A stretch of 64,000 nt of DNA from JABCYV01 sp963696025 (lineage in GTDB: Bacteria; Acidobacteriota; Terriglobia; Terriglobales; Acidobacteriaceae), in assembly GCA_963696025.1 (NCBI GenBank), contig CAVOII010000014.1:496001-560000 (forward strand), given 5' to 3'. Each line of letters begins with the position of its first letter. The first letter of the stretch is position 1. A program made the translations under genes and the position numbers. Shown here in pieces: positions 14,676 through 22,149 of this stretch. The notes under the pieces were generated by a model. The model was not told where the DNA came from. It saw only the letters and a list, made by a program, of their open reading frames with translations, and ran no database searches.

Positions 14676-16871
14676 TCACTTCCGAGCGGCAGATGAGACT
14701 TCCTGATAGAGCTCTGGCAGGCGCTGAGCATCCTCGGCCGATTCACCGAAGCGGGCGCCTTCGTAACTGCGCGTGAACTGCGCCATTGTGTCCCGCAATG
14801 CGGCATCTTCGATGGAAGTCAGAAACTCCGCAGGTGTCTGTGCGGGCGATTTAAGCCAGCCGCGGCGGGCGATCATACGCGTCGTCCGTTCGTACCAAAG
14901 GGTGGCAGCTTGCCGTGGAGATTTCTCAGGATGCGCCGCCAATCGACCCCGGCGAAATGCTCGCCAGAATCGTCGCGCGTTTATCGTCAACAAAAGCCCC
15001 AGCGCAGTTAAGACTCCGGCGACGCTCCAGCGCCCTGGTTTCAACGCCATCACGCCGTGGGCGCGCCGAACTGCGGCCAGCAGTACTTGGTAACGCTGTC
15101 GCCACCAACTCCGCAACCCGTCGAACCACTGCCGAGTGCCACGCGCAGCTTCCTGTCCCAGGATCCGCTGATGGCTCATGTCGTAGCTGACGACCCATTC
15201 CCGCCAGAATGATGCCATTGCGTCCACATACATCATCACGCGACTCCAGCCACTGTTCGCCGCTGCCGGAGCAGCCGGCGTGGGGTCGAAACTTATCCAG
15301 CCGTAACCAGGGAAATAGGCTTCCACCCAGGAATGCGCATTGCTCGAACGCACCAAGTATTGCGAAGTAAGGTCGTTGAAGTCGCCGGTACGGAAGCCGT
15401 TTACGAGTCGCGAGGGAATCTGCAGAGCGCGCAGCATTACCGCCATCGAAGATGCGAAGTATTCGCAGTGTCCCTGCTTGCGGTCAAACAAAAAGTTCGC
15501 CAGGGGATCGCGCTGAGGGGTACGCGGAAGCTTCAATGTGTATCCGAAGTTCCTCCGCAGGTAAGATTCCAGTGCAACAGCTTTGTCGTAGGGGTTGGTG
15601 GCCGAGGATGCGATCTTTTCAGCCAGGCGCGGAATACGGGCATCGAGCGCCGTTGGTAGTTGCAAGTAGACGGAAGAAACTTGCGGAGGGTAAGGACCAG
15701 TCGCGGTACGCAACTCGCCGATGGCAGGCCGGTACAGGCTTGAGATTGCTTCATACCGGCTGACTGGGTGTTCGGGATCGAGATCAAAGACCGCGCCTCC
15801 GTTATCCAGCGCCACCAGGCTGTATTTGCCTGCTAAAGTTTGAGGCGCGGCCGCAAGGAAGAAAACATTTGTCCGCATGGGCTCCATCAGGACTTGGTAG
15901 CGGACCGGCCGCAACGCTTTCCGCACTGTCCTGGCAGCATCCGGCTGCCATAGTACAAAGCGGCCGTCTGGCAGCCGAGGTGCAATGTATTGTTCGTGAG
16001 AAGTGGACCACGTCCTGCCATCGAAATTGCTGAGCGTGACTCCCCGCCATTTCAGATCGAAAGCGCCGCCCTTGTCCCCATCGATCTGGACATGCATCAC
16101 CACGGCACTGGACTGCTGGATTTCGCCAATGCTTCCCAGTTGTACGCTGTCACTGAATCCCGTTGCAAGCTGGCCGCCGGGGGTATACGCGCTGAGATAA
16201 CCGGAGGAGATGCGCGGCAAGATGAAGAAGATGCCGGCCGCTCCCAGCAGGATGAGCAGCACAATCGCCGGCGCCGCAGCAGCCAGCGAAAATCCCATGT
16301 GCCGGTATTGCGCGGTTCCAATTGATTCCTTCGAATGAATCGTGGCCCTGGCGGAAACGTTACGCATCTCCATCAGGATGAACGTGATCACCGCCATCAG
16401 CATGAAGCCGGAAAATGCCAGCAGAAACGTACTGTCGACGGTCAATACCGCAGCGGCCAATACCATCAAGAAAGAAATCACCGACAGAAAATAAAAATCG
16501 CGGTCACGCTGCGCGGAAAACACCCGCACCACCATGACAAACAGCACCAGATGGACGGTGGCATTCAGAAATGTATTGAGAAATCCTCCCGACCTCAGCA
16601 AATATTCCGCCCCGTACAGAGCCAGGTAGGCCAGCGTCAGGATGTTAGTCCAACGCTCGGGGATGATCAGCGTGCGACGCGTGGCTAACAAGTATCCGCG
16701 GAACAGAAGAACCGCGCCGACCAGCAGCACGGTCGGAGTGTCTAACCCGCCCGTCGAGGCCAGTGTTCCAAAGCCGGTTAGCACCAGCAGATAGAGCGCG
16801 ACTGCGAAGTAGCGCTGGATGGCTACGGGCAGCGTAATCGTCGCGGGTTGCGGCTCGGGTACCGGAAACAT
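14676..16871 (-). CDS. TgpA-type membrane transglutaminase-like protein (DUF3488 + transglutaminase core + DUF4129)
   Basis: A 731-residue inner-membrane protein. The first part (to about 230) holds several hydrophobic helices of the DUF3488 type. A periplasmic transglutaminase-like core follows, with the cysteine-protease-like triad Cys469 (QGHCEYFASSMAVMLR), His513 (NAHSWVEAYF) and Asp529 (ISFDPTPA). A further helix lies near 610-630, and a C-terminal cytoplasmic segment (TPAEFLTSIED...) resembles DUF4129. Homologues such as TgpA are periplasmic-facing membrane transglutaminases, often near MoxR ATPase genes; no MoxR gene is adjacent here. Substrate is unknown. Confidence 0.88.
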   Translation of the reverse strand: MFPVPEPQPATITLPVAIQRYFAVALYLLVLTGFGTLASTGGLDTPTVLLVGAVLLFRGYLLATRRTLIIPERWTNILTLAYLALYGAEYLLRSGGFLNTFLNATVHLVLFVMVVRVFSAQRDRDFYFLSVISFLMVLAAAVLTVDSTFLLAFSGFMLMAVITFILMEMRNVSARATIHSKESIGTAQYRHMGFSLAAAAPAIVLLILLGAAGIFFILPRISSGYLSAYTPGGQLATGFSDSVQLGSIGEIQQSSAVVMHVQIDGDKGGAFDLKWRGVTLSNFDGRTWSTSHEQYIAPRLPDGRFVLWQPDAARTVRKALRPVRYQVLMEPMRTNVFFLAAAPQTLAGKYSLVALDNGGAVFDLDPEHPVSRYEAISSLYRPAIGELRTATGPYPPQVSSVYLQLPTALDARIPRLAEKIASSATNPYDKAVALESYLRRNFGYTLKLPRTPQRDPLANFLFDRKQGHCEYFASSMAVMLRALQIPSRLVNGFRTGDFNDLTSQYLVRSSNAHSWVEAYFPGYGWISFDPTPAAPAAANSGWSRVMMYVDAMASFWREWVVSYDMSHQRILGQEAARGTRQWFDGLRSWWRQRYQVLLAAVRRAHGVMALKPGRWSVAGVLTALGLLLTINARRFWRAFRRGRLAAHPEKSPRQAATLWYERTTRMIARRGWLKSPAQTPAEFLTSIEDAALRDTMAQFTRSYEGARFGESAEDAQRLPELYQEVSSAARK

Positions 16872-16984
16872 GGTTGCGTTCCATTGTTCGCGATTCCGAC
16901 GTGAAAGAAAAGAGTACGTTCGGTACCGGTTTGTTCGTCATCCCCAGCACAGCCCGTGATACGCCGGCGCTCCAACCCGAATGT

Positions 16985-16990
16985 TAGAAT
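16985..16990 (+). promoter_or_regulatory. Probable -10 element of the SRP RNA gene
   Basis: TAGAAT at 16985-16990 differs from the TATAAT consensus by one base and lies a few bases before the predicted 5' end of the SRP RNA. No convincing -35 hexamer is seen 16-18 bases upstream. Confidence 0.4.
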
Positions 16991-16991
16991 G

Positions 16992-17104
16992 AAGCCGGTC
17001 AGGCATCGGTCCCACGCGACGTACTCTCGCCAACCCCGCCAGGTCCGGAAGGAAGCAACGGTAACGGGCTCTTGCGTGTGCAGTGGGTCGCCGGTGTCTG
17101 GCTT
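16992..17104 (+). ncRNA. ffs: Signal recognition particle RNA, small bacterial (4.5S) type
   Basis: The universally conserved SRP domain IV signature GGTCCGGAAGGAAGCA appears at 17042-17057, followed by ACGGTAA. The flanks pair into the expected long rod: AAGCC near 16992 with GGCTT near 17100, and GGTCCCAC with GTGGGTCGCC. The length of about 110 bases fits the small 4.5S type. The RNA pairs with Ffh to target membrane proteins. It is followed by TTATTTTG, a weak T-rich stop, and lies about 150 bases upstream of fabH. The ends are estimates to within several bases. Confidence 0.92.
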
Positions 17105-17254
17105 ATTTTGTTGCCCGCCTCGGATTTCTGCTCCTTATTCTCACCACGTGCATCTTTTCAGCGGGCGCCAAATCTAAGCACTACATCGTGTTGGACATTG
17201 CCCAGTGCCTGGGAGAGAATAGCGAGTTCATCCCATCCTTGGAGAATTCATAGA

Positions 17255-18253
17255 GTGAGCGAGCTCGTGCGCGCCAAGATCAGCGCCCTCGGTACCTACG
17301 TTCCACCTCGCCTGCTGACCAATGCTGATTTGGAGAAGATGGTCGAAACTTCTGATGACTGGATAGTGGAGCGGACCGGCATTCGCGAGCGCCATATCGT
17401 GGAAAAGGGCATGGCCACCAGCGATCTGGCGGTCGAAGCAGCTAAAGCAGCCCTCGCGCAACGGGGTTTAGCGCCCGGCGACGTGGATGCGCTCATCGTG
17501 GCTACTGTTACTCCCGACATGCTTTTTCCTTCCACCGCGTGCCTGGTGCAGCACAAACTGGGAGCAAAAGGCATCTGGGGATTTGATCTCTCGGCGGCCT
17601 GTTCGGCGTTCGTCTACGCCCTGCAGACGGGGGCGCAGTTCATCGCCACCGGCACGCATAAAAAGGTCCTGGTGATTGGCGCTGACGTGATGTCTTCAAT
17701 CATCGATTACACCGACCGTGCCACCTGCGTAATCTTCGGCGACGGCGCTGGCGCTGTAATCCTCGAACCGGCCGAGGACGAAGCGCTGGCAATCATTGAT
17801 TTCATTCACGAAGTCGACGGCTCCGGCGGCTGCGCCCTTTATATGCCCGGTGGGGGCAGTCTTCATCCCGCGACTCACGAGACCGTGGACAAGAAGATGC
17901 ACTATGTTCACCAGGACGGCCAGACGGTTTTTAAATTTGCCATTCGCAAGCAGACCGAGCTGTGCGAGAAGATTCTGGAACGCAACGGACTAAAGGCCAG
18001 AGATGTTGATGCGTTCATTCCTCACCAAGCCAACCGCCGGATAATTACCGCTACCGCGGAGCGGCTCGGTCTGCGGCCGGAGAGCATCATCATCAACATC
18101 GACCGCTACGGCAACACCACTGCTGGAACCATTCCACTAGCCATGGGCACCGCGCTCGAGGAGGGCCGGCTCAAAAAGGGTGATCTGGTGCTGCTGGCTT
18201 CGGTCGGCGCAGGTTTCACAGTAGGAGTGACGCTGCTACGCTGGGCCTACTGA
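17255..18253 (+). CDS. fabH: 3-oxoacyl-ACP synthase III (KAS III)
   Basis: A 332-residue thiolase-fold condensing enzyme that starts fatty acid synthesis by joining acetyl-CoA and malonyl-ACP. The catalytic triad is complete: Cys116 in DLSAACSAF, His257 in IPHQANRRI and Asn287 in YGNTTAGTIP. The start is the GTG at 17255 (VSELVRAKISALGTYVPPRLL), with GGAG about ten bases upstream. The frame is open to 17072, but that part overlaps the SRP RNA and its spacer and does not resemble FabH. A thioesterase gene follows 24 bases downstream. Confidence 0.95.
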   Translation: MSELVRAKISALGTYVPPRLLTNADLEKMVETSDDWIVERTGIRERHIVEKGMATSDLAVEAAKAALAQRGLAPGDVDALIVATVTPDMLFPSTACLVQHKLGAKGIWGFDLSAACSAFVYALQTGAQFIATGTHKKVLVIGADVMSSIIDYTDRATCVIFGDGAGAVILEPAEDEALAIIDFIHEVDGSGGCALYMPGGGSLHPATHETVDKKMHYVHQDGQTVFKFAIRKQTELCEKILERNGLKARDVDAFIPHQANRRIITATAERLGLRPESIIINIDRYGNTTAGTIPLAMGTALEEGRLKKGDLVLLASVGAGFTVGVTLLRWAY

Positions 18254-18277
18254 CGCACCTCGCGCCAATCTTCATCC

Positions 18278-18697
18278 ATGGATCAAATCCGCGAAAGCCG
18301 AGTCCGCCACATTTTCGACACCGCAAACTTCGTTCGCGACGTGGGCATGGAACTGACCCTGGTCGAGGACGGATTCTGCGAAAGCGTCCTGATTCCAGTC
18401 GGGCGGCATCTGCAGCAACATGGAATGATTCATGCCGGCGTGTTGGCCACGATGGCCGATCACACCGCAGGATGCGCAGCTCGTAGTGCGATTGGGCTGG
18501 AGCAAGATGTCATCACAGTGGAATTCAAGATCAATTTCCTGCGGCCAGCGATCGCAGACCGTTTGCGTTGCCGGGGAAGAGTTCTGCGAGCGGGTAGAAC
18601 GCTCGTCATCTGCGAGTCGGAAGTTTTTGCGAAGAAAGCTTCCGAGGAGAAGCTAGTTTCGAAAGCGATGGTCACGCTCGCGGCAACGGAAACTTAG
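18278..18697 (+). CDS. PaaI-family hotdog thioesterase
   Basis: A 139-residue hotdog-fold protein of the PaaI/YiiD type. The family signature HGMIHAGVLATMADHTAGCAA is present at about 48-68, where the Asp in MADHT acts as the likely catalytic or structural acid, and VEFKINFLRPA follows. Such enzymes hydrolyse acyl-CoA thioesters, often aromatic ones. It lies right after fabH on the same strand and may be co-transcribed. The last four bases overlap the convergent M1-like gene. Confidence 0.82.
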   Translation: MDQIRESRVRHIFDTANFVRDVGMELTLVEDGFCESVLIPVGRHLQQHGMIHAGVLATMADHTAGCAARSAIGLEQDVITVEFKINFLRPAIADRLRCRGRVLRAGRTLVICESEVFAKKASEEKLVSKAMVTLAATET

Positions 18698-20709
18698 TCT
18701 TTCTTGCTCTTGGGCTGCTCAAACGGTTTCTGCAGATACTTTCTGGCTTCTTCCTGCGCACCCTGCGTATTGTCATTGGTCTGCAGGGCCTGGCGATATT
18801 CATTGGTGGCACGCTCTCGCTGCCCGGTGAGGTCGAAGATCTTGCCTAGCTGAATATGGCTCCAGACTTCCGTCCAGCGTGGATCGCCATCTCCATTCAG
18901 GCACTCGCGGTAAGCATTGGCAGCAGCCTGAAAGTTGTGTTGCAGGAAAAAGACTTCTGCCACGCGGTAGTGCGCCAGCGAGCTATTCTTATTGACCTCG
19001 AGCGCCTTGTTAAACTCCGCAAGTGCGCCGGCCAGATCGCCCTGGGTCACCAAACCCTGGCCGCGAAGGATGGACGAGCGCAGCTTGACGTCGGTAGAGT
19101 TCTTGAGCACGCGGTCGTCCGGGTCGACCACGATGCGGCGAGGTTTGCCGAAAGTTTCCACCGTGAAGGCTGAATCTGTTCCCACGACTTCGATCCGCTT
19201 TTCTTCGGTTTTGCCGTTGGTGTCAATCCTGAGCAAGACCGGCATGCGGAACAGGTCGAGGTCCTGCGCAATCTGGCCCACCACGCGGAAGCCCTTGTTG
19301 TTGCCCAGCCGATAAATGGTGTACTTGGTTTTGAATTCGGGCGCTCCGGTGGAATCGAGCCATTGGGAGAAAAACCAGGTCAGCTGATCGCCGTACTTCT
19401 CCTCGGCGATGGCGCGGAAATCATCCAAGGACGCCGATTTCCCCGCATACTTCGACGCGAACGTCCGCATGGTCTGGTCAAACTTCTGGTCTCCCTCGAC
19501 CCAGCGCAACATGTGCAGAATCATTGCGCCTTTGTCGGTCACCAATGACTGGAATTCGGGTGAGAACAGATCGAGCTTGCCTGCGCTGGAAAGCGGCACG
19601 GTGTCATAAGCCAGCGCTCCGACAGACATGTCTTTGATTACTTCCTCCAAACCTGCCTGGCCGGCGGCCTGTTCGACGTAGCGAGCTTCGGAGTAACGCG
19701 CGAACCCGTCATTCAGCCACCAGTCATCACGAGACGCCGGACTAACAGACGCGCCCCACCATTGATGCGCGATGGTGTTCGCCAGCAGGCGATAGTTCAC
19801 TCGCTCCGTCACAGCCCGGCTGGCGATAGCTGCAATCTCGGGCGCCCAAGCTGAAGGAACAGTGTCATCCGGAATCTCTACTACTTTCAGCGTGGAATTA
19901 GGCAGCGGTCCGTAGAGGGTGACGTAATAGATGAATTCTTTGACTGCGGTTTCCGTGTATTGAGGGCCCAGCGTCTGATGGTTCGGCTTGAAAAACAGAT
20001 GCAGATCAAGGCCGGCTTCGTTGCTTTTGAACTCCTGAAACTGGCCGGCAACGATCGTGCCGGGAAAGCTCGGCTTGCTCCAGACAAAGGTGTAGGTCTT
20101 GGTCGGCAATCCGCCGCTCGCGCCTTTTTTCGCCGGAGCAGGGTTGGTGGTTTCTTTCCCGCTTCCGATTACTAGCATGTGCGCCGGCACGGTGACGTTG
20201 ATCGTCGCGGTGAAGCGATTGATCCCATACGCATTCACCGGAAACCAGCGCGCAGCGTAGAGCAGATAGCTGGTATCGTCGCCGATGGAAGCCAGCTTGA
20301 GTCCCTGCACCGGGCTATCGTCAGCGGAATCGAGCACGCCTTCGTATTCGAAGGTCAGAGTAGTTGAACCGTCTTTGGTGATTCCATCAGGCAACTGCAC
20401 CCGTACCGTAGAGTCCTGCGTGACCCGCTCGGCAGACAACAACTTCCCCGCTGCATCACTGACCTTGGTTAGGCGAAGACCGTTGTGCAGTTCGAAGGTA
20501 GCGATGTTCAGATCTTCGAGGGCCGCAAACTTAACTTTGGCGCGAGCGACAATCTTGTGAGTGTGGGGGGTGAGTTCAGCGTCAATCTGGTAGTCGTCTA
20601 CCCGGAGTCGCGTCTTGTCCGCCGCCCAGGTTGGCAACGACAGCAACGAAAACGCTAAGCCGAGACAAACTGCGAGGGCGCGACGCGGGCGCCGAGGGTG
20701 AAAGGACAT
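18694..20709 (-). CDS. M1-peptidase-like secreted protein with degenerate zinc site and C-terminal TPRs
   Basis: A 671-residue exported protein (signal peptide ARRALAVCLGLAFSLLSLPTWA-like stretch near residues 8-29 from the ATG at 20709). The middle follows the gluzincin M1 fold, with the helix that normally reads HExxH and then E 18 residues later. Here that helix is NTIAH at 311-315 followed by WWG, and the later zinc Glu is Asp334 in LNDGFA. So the first zinc His, the general-base Glu and the third ligand are all changed; only the second His remains. Two to three TPR-like repeats occupy about 560-660. It is probably not an active peptidase. Confidence 0.82.
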   Translation of the reverse strand: MSFHPRRPRRALAVCLGLAFSLLSLPTWAADKTRLRVDDYQIDAELTPHTHKIVARAKVKFAALEDLNIATFELHNGLRLTKVSDAAGKLLSAERVTQDSTVRVQLPDGITKDGSTTLTFEYEGVLDSADDSPVQGLKLASIGDDTSYLLYAARWFPVNAYGINRFTATINVTVPAHMLVIGSGKETTNPAPAKKGASGGLPTKTYTFVWSKPSFPGTIVAGQFQEFKSNEAGLDLHLFFKPNHQTLGPQYTETAVKEFIYYVTLYGPLPNSTLKVVEIPDDTVPSAWAPEIAAIASRAVTERVNYRLLANTIAHQWWGASVSPASRDDWWLNDGFARYSEARYVEQAAGQAGLEEVIKDMSVGALAYDTVPLSSAGKLDLFSPEFQSLVTDKGAMILHMLRWVEGDQKFDQTMRTFASKYAGKSASLDDFRAIAEEKYGDQLTWFFSQWLDSTGAPEFKTKYTIYRLGNNKGFRVVGQIAQDLDLFRMPVLLRIDTNGKTEEKRIEVVGTDSAFTVETFGKPRRIVVDPDDRVLKNSTDVKLRSSILRGQGLVTQGDLAGALAEFNKALEVNKNSSLAHYRVAEVFFLQHNFQAAANAYRECLNGDGDPRWTEVWSHIQLGKIFDLTGQRERATNEYRQALQTNDNTQGAQEEARKYLQKPFEQPKSKKD

Positions 20710-20795
20710 CAAACACAGTCTCCTGGGGGAGTACGCCACGTTGTAAGATGAAGATTGTTACGCAAAAGATGCTGGCAGGACAAGGTTTGGACGCT

Positions 20796-22028
20796 TTATT
20801 GGGGATTTCCGTAGCGCTGGCGTCCCGCCGGTGGTTCCGAGAGCATGGCAAGGATGGCCTCGGCAGCGCGGTCGGCTGCCGGCATCTTCTCCTGATCCGA
20901 GCCCTTAAGACGAGCCTTCACACCAGCTAATCCCGCAATCATTTTGCTGCGTGGTGGACCATCCGGGAGAATCTCGTTGAGTCGCGCGACGACGTTCTCC
21001 GGCGTGAAGTCCGTTTGCACCAACTCCGGAATAATCTCCTCCCCGGCAATCAGATTGACCATAGCAAAATGCGGAACCTTAACCCGCGAACGTCCCAGGA
21101 AATAGGTTAGCGAAGAGACGCGATAAACCATCACGAATGGCGTCCCCAGGATCGCTGACTCAACCGTTGCCGTGCCGCTGGCAATGATGCCTGCCCGCGA
21201 ATGCGCCAGCGCAGGCAGGGTTTCGGGAACAAGATGAATGCCAGGCCGATTTCCGATCGAACTCTGAAGAAAGCTTCGGTCAACCGTCGGAGCGACCGGG
21301 AGCAGAAATTCGTAAGCTGTGCCCAGTCTGGCCGCAGATTCCAAGATCGTAGGCAGGTTCATTTTTACTTCTTTTACTCGGCTGCCAGGCATGAGTGTGA
21401 TCCATGGCTTGGCGGGATCGAGTCGCAGCTGCGCGGCACAGTCTTGTCTCGTGATGGCTGGGTGTTGCAAGTCAGCCAAGGGATGCCCGACGAAGGTTGC
21501 ATCCACGCCGCGATCGCGATAGAACTTTTCCTCAAAGGGAAAGATCACCAACGCCTTAGTGACATATTTCTGCAGCAGGCGAACTCTTCCCTGGCGCCAC
21601 GCCCAGAACTGCGGAGCGACATAATAGACGACGGGAATGCCCCGCTTATGCATGGCGCGGGCAACCCGCCAGTTGAATGCCGGAGAGTCAATTACGATGG
21701 CGAGATCAGGTCGCCGCTGGTCGGCTTCGGCGATGAGCTTGTGAAACAGCCGCCAGATTCTTGGTAGATGGCCGAGAATTTCTGAGATCCCAACCACAGC
21801 GAGGTCCTTCGAATCGACCACGGTTTCGCAGCCCGCGGACCGCATGCGGTCTCCGCCTATACCGAAGAATTCCAGCTGCGTGGATGGGGTGGGGACAGCC
21901 GGCCTTGGCTGTCGGGCTGAGCGAACCTCAGCAGATGGCTGGCTAGAAGTTCGGCGCTGCAGAGCCTCGATAAGCTGCGCCCCATGCATTTCCCCGGAGG
22001 CCTCACCGGCGGAGATAAGAATTCGCAC
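20796..22028 (-). CDS. lpxB: Lipid-A-disaccharide synthase
   Basis: A 410-residue GT19 glycosyltransferase that joins UDP-2,3-diacylglucosamine and lipid X to make the lipid A disaccharide. The start is taken as GTG at 22028, giving VRILISAGEASGEMHGAQLIEAL, the canonical LpxB N-terminus. Also visible are VDSKDLAVVGISEILGHLP, VIDSPAFNWRVA, YYVAPQFWAWRQGRV, MPGSRVKEV and SGTATVESAILGTPFVMVYR. Residues about 29-52 are a Pro/Ser-rich insert not expected in the family and encoded by a hairpin repeat. The C-terminal tail (PPAGRQRYGNPQ) is encoded by another repeat. msbA lies directly upstream. Confidence 0.95.
   Translation of the reverse strand: MRILISAGEASGEMHGAQLIEALQRRTSSQPSAEVRSARQPRPAVPTPSTQLEFFGIGGDRMRSAGCETVVDSKDLAVVGISEILGHLPRIWRLFHKLIAEADQRRPDLAIVIDSPAFNWRVARAMHKRGIPVVYYVAPQFWAWRQGRVRLLQKYVTKALVIFPFEEKFYRDRGVDATFVGHPLADLQHPAITRQDCAAQLRLDPAKPWITLMPGSRVKEVKMNLPTILESAARLGTAYEFLLPVAPTVDRSFLQSSIGNRPGIHLVPETLPALAHSRAGIIASGTATVESAILGTPFVMVYRVSSLTYFLGRSRVKVPHFAMVNLIAGEEIIPELVQTDFTPENVVARLNEILPDGPPRSKMIAGLAGVKARLKGSDQEKMPAADRAAEAILAMLSEPPAGRQRYGNPQ
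20817..20832 (+). repeat. GC-rich palindromic repeat at the lpxB 3' end
   Basis: CTGGCGTCCCGCCGGT at the extreme 3' end of lpxB encodes part of the unusual tail PPAGRQ. It matches the words at about 10500 and in pgpA (12164-12181). Confidence 0.5.
21888..21919 (+). repeat. Hairpin repeat (GGTGGGGACNGCC family) inside lpxB
   Basis: The plus strand holds GGTGGGGACAGCC, a GGCCTT spacer, then GGCTGTCGGGCTG. GACAGCC and GGCTGTC form a perfect 7-base stem with a six-base loop. The element is translated in lpxB as part of the Pro/Ser-rich insert (QPRPAVPTP). A related element on the opposite strand is in msbA at 22919-22951. Confidence 0.65.
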
Positions 22029-22149
22029 GGGACATTGTAAGGGAAGGTGCCAGGCCCACCCTGCGACAGTCAGCGGTTTGCGTTTGTTTGGAGACAAACA
22101 ACCGCCGCAGTTCGTTCCCGCGCGGGCGAGGGCGCCCGCGTCACATCAA

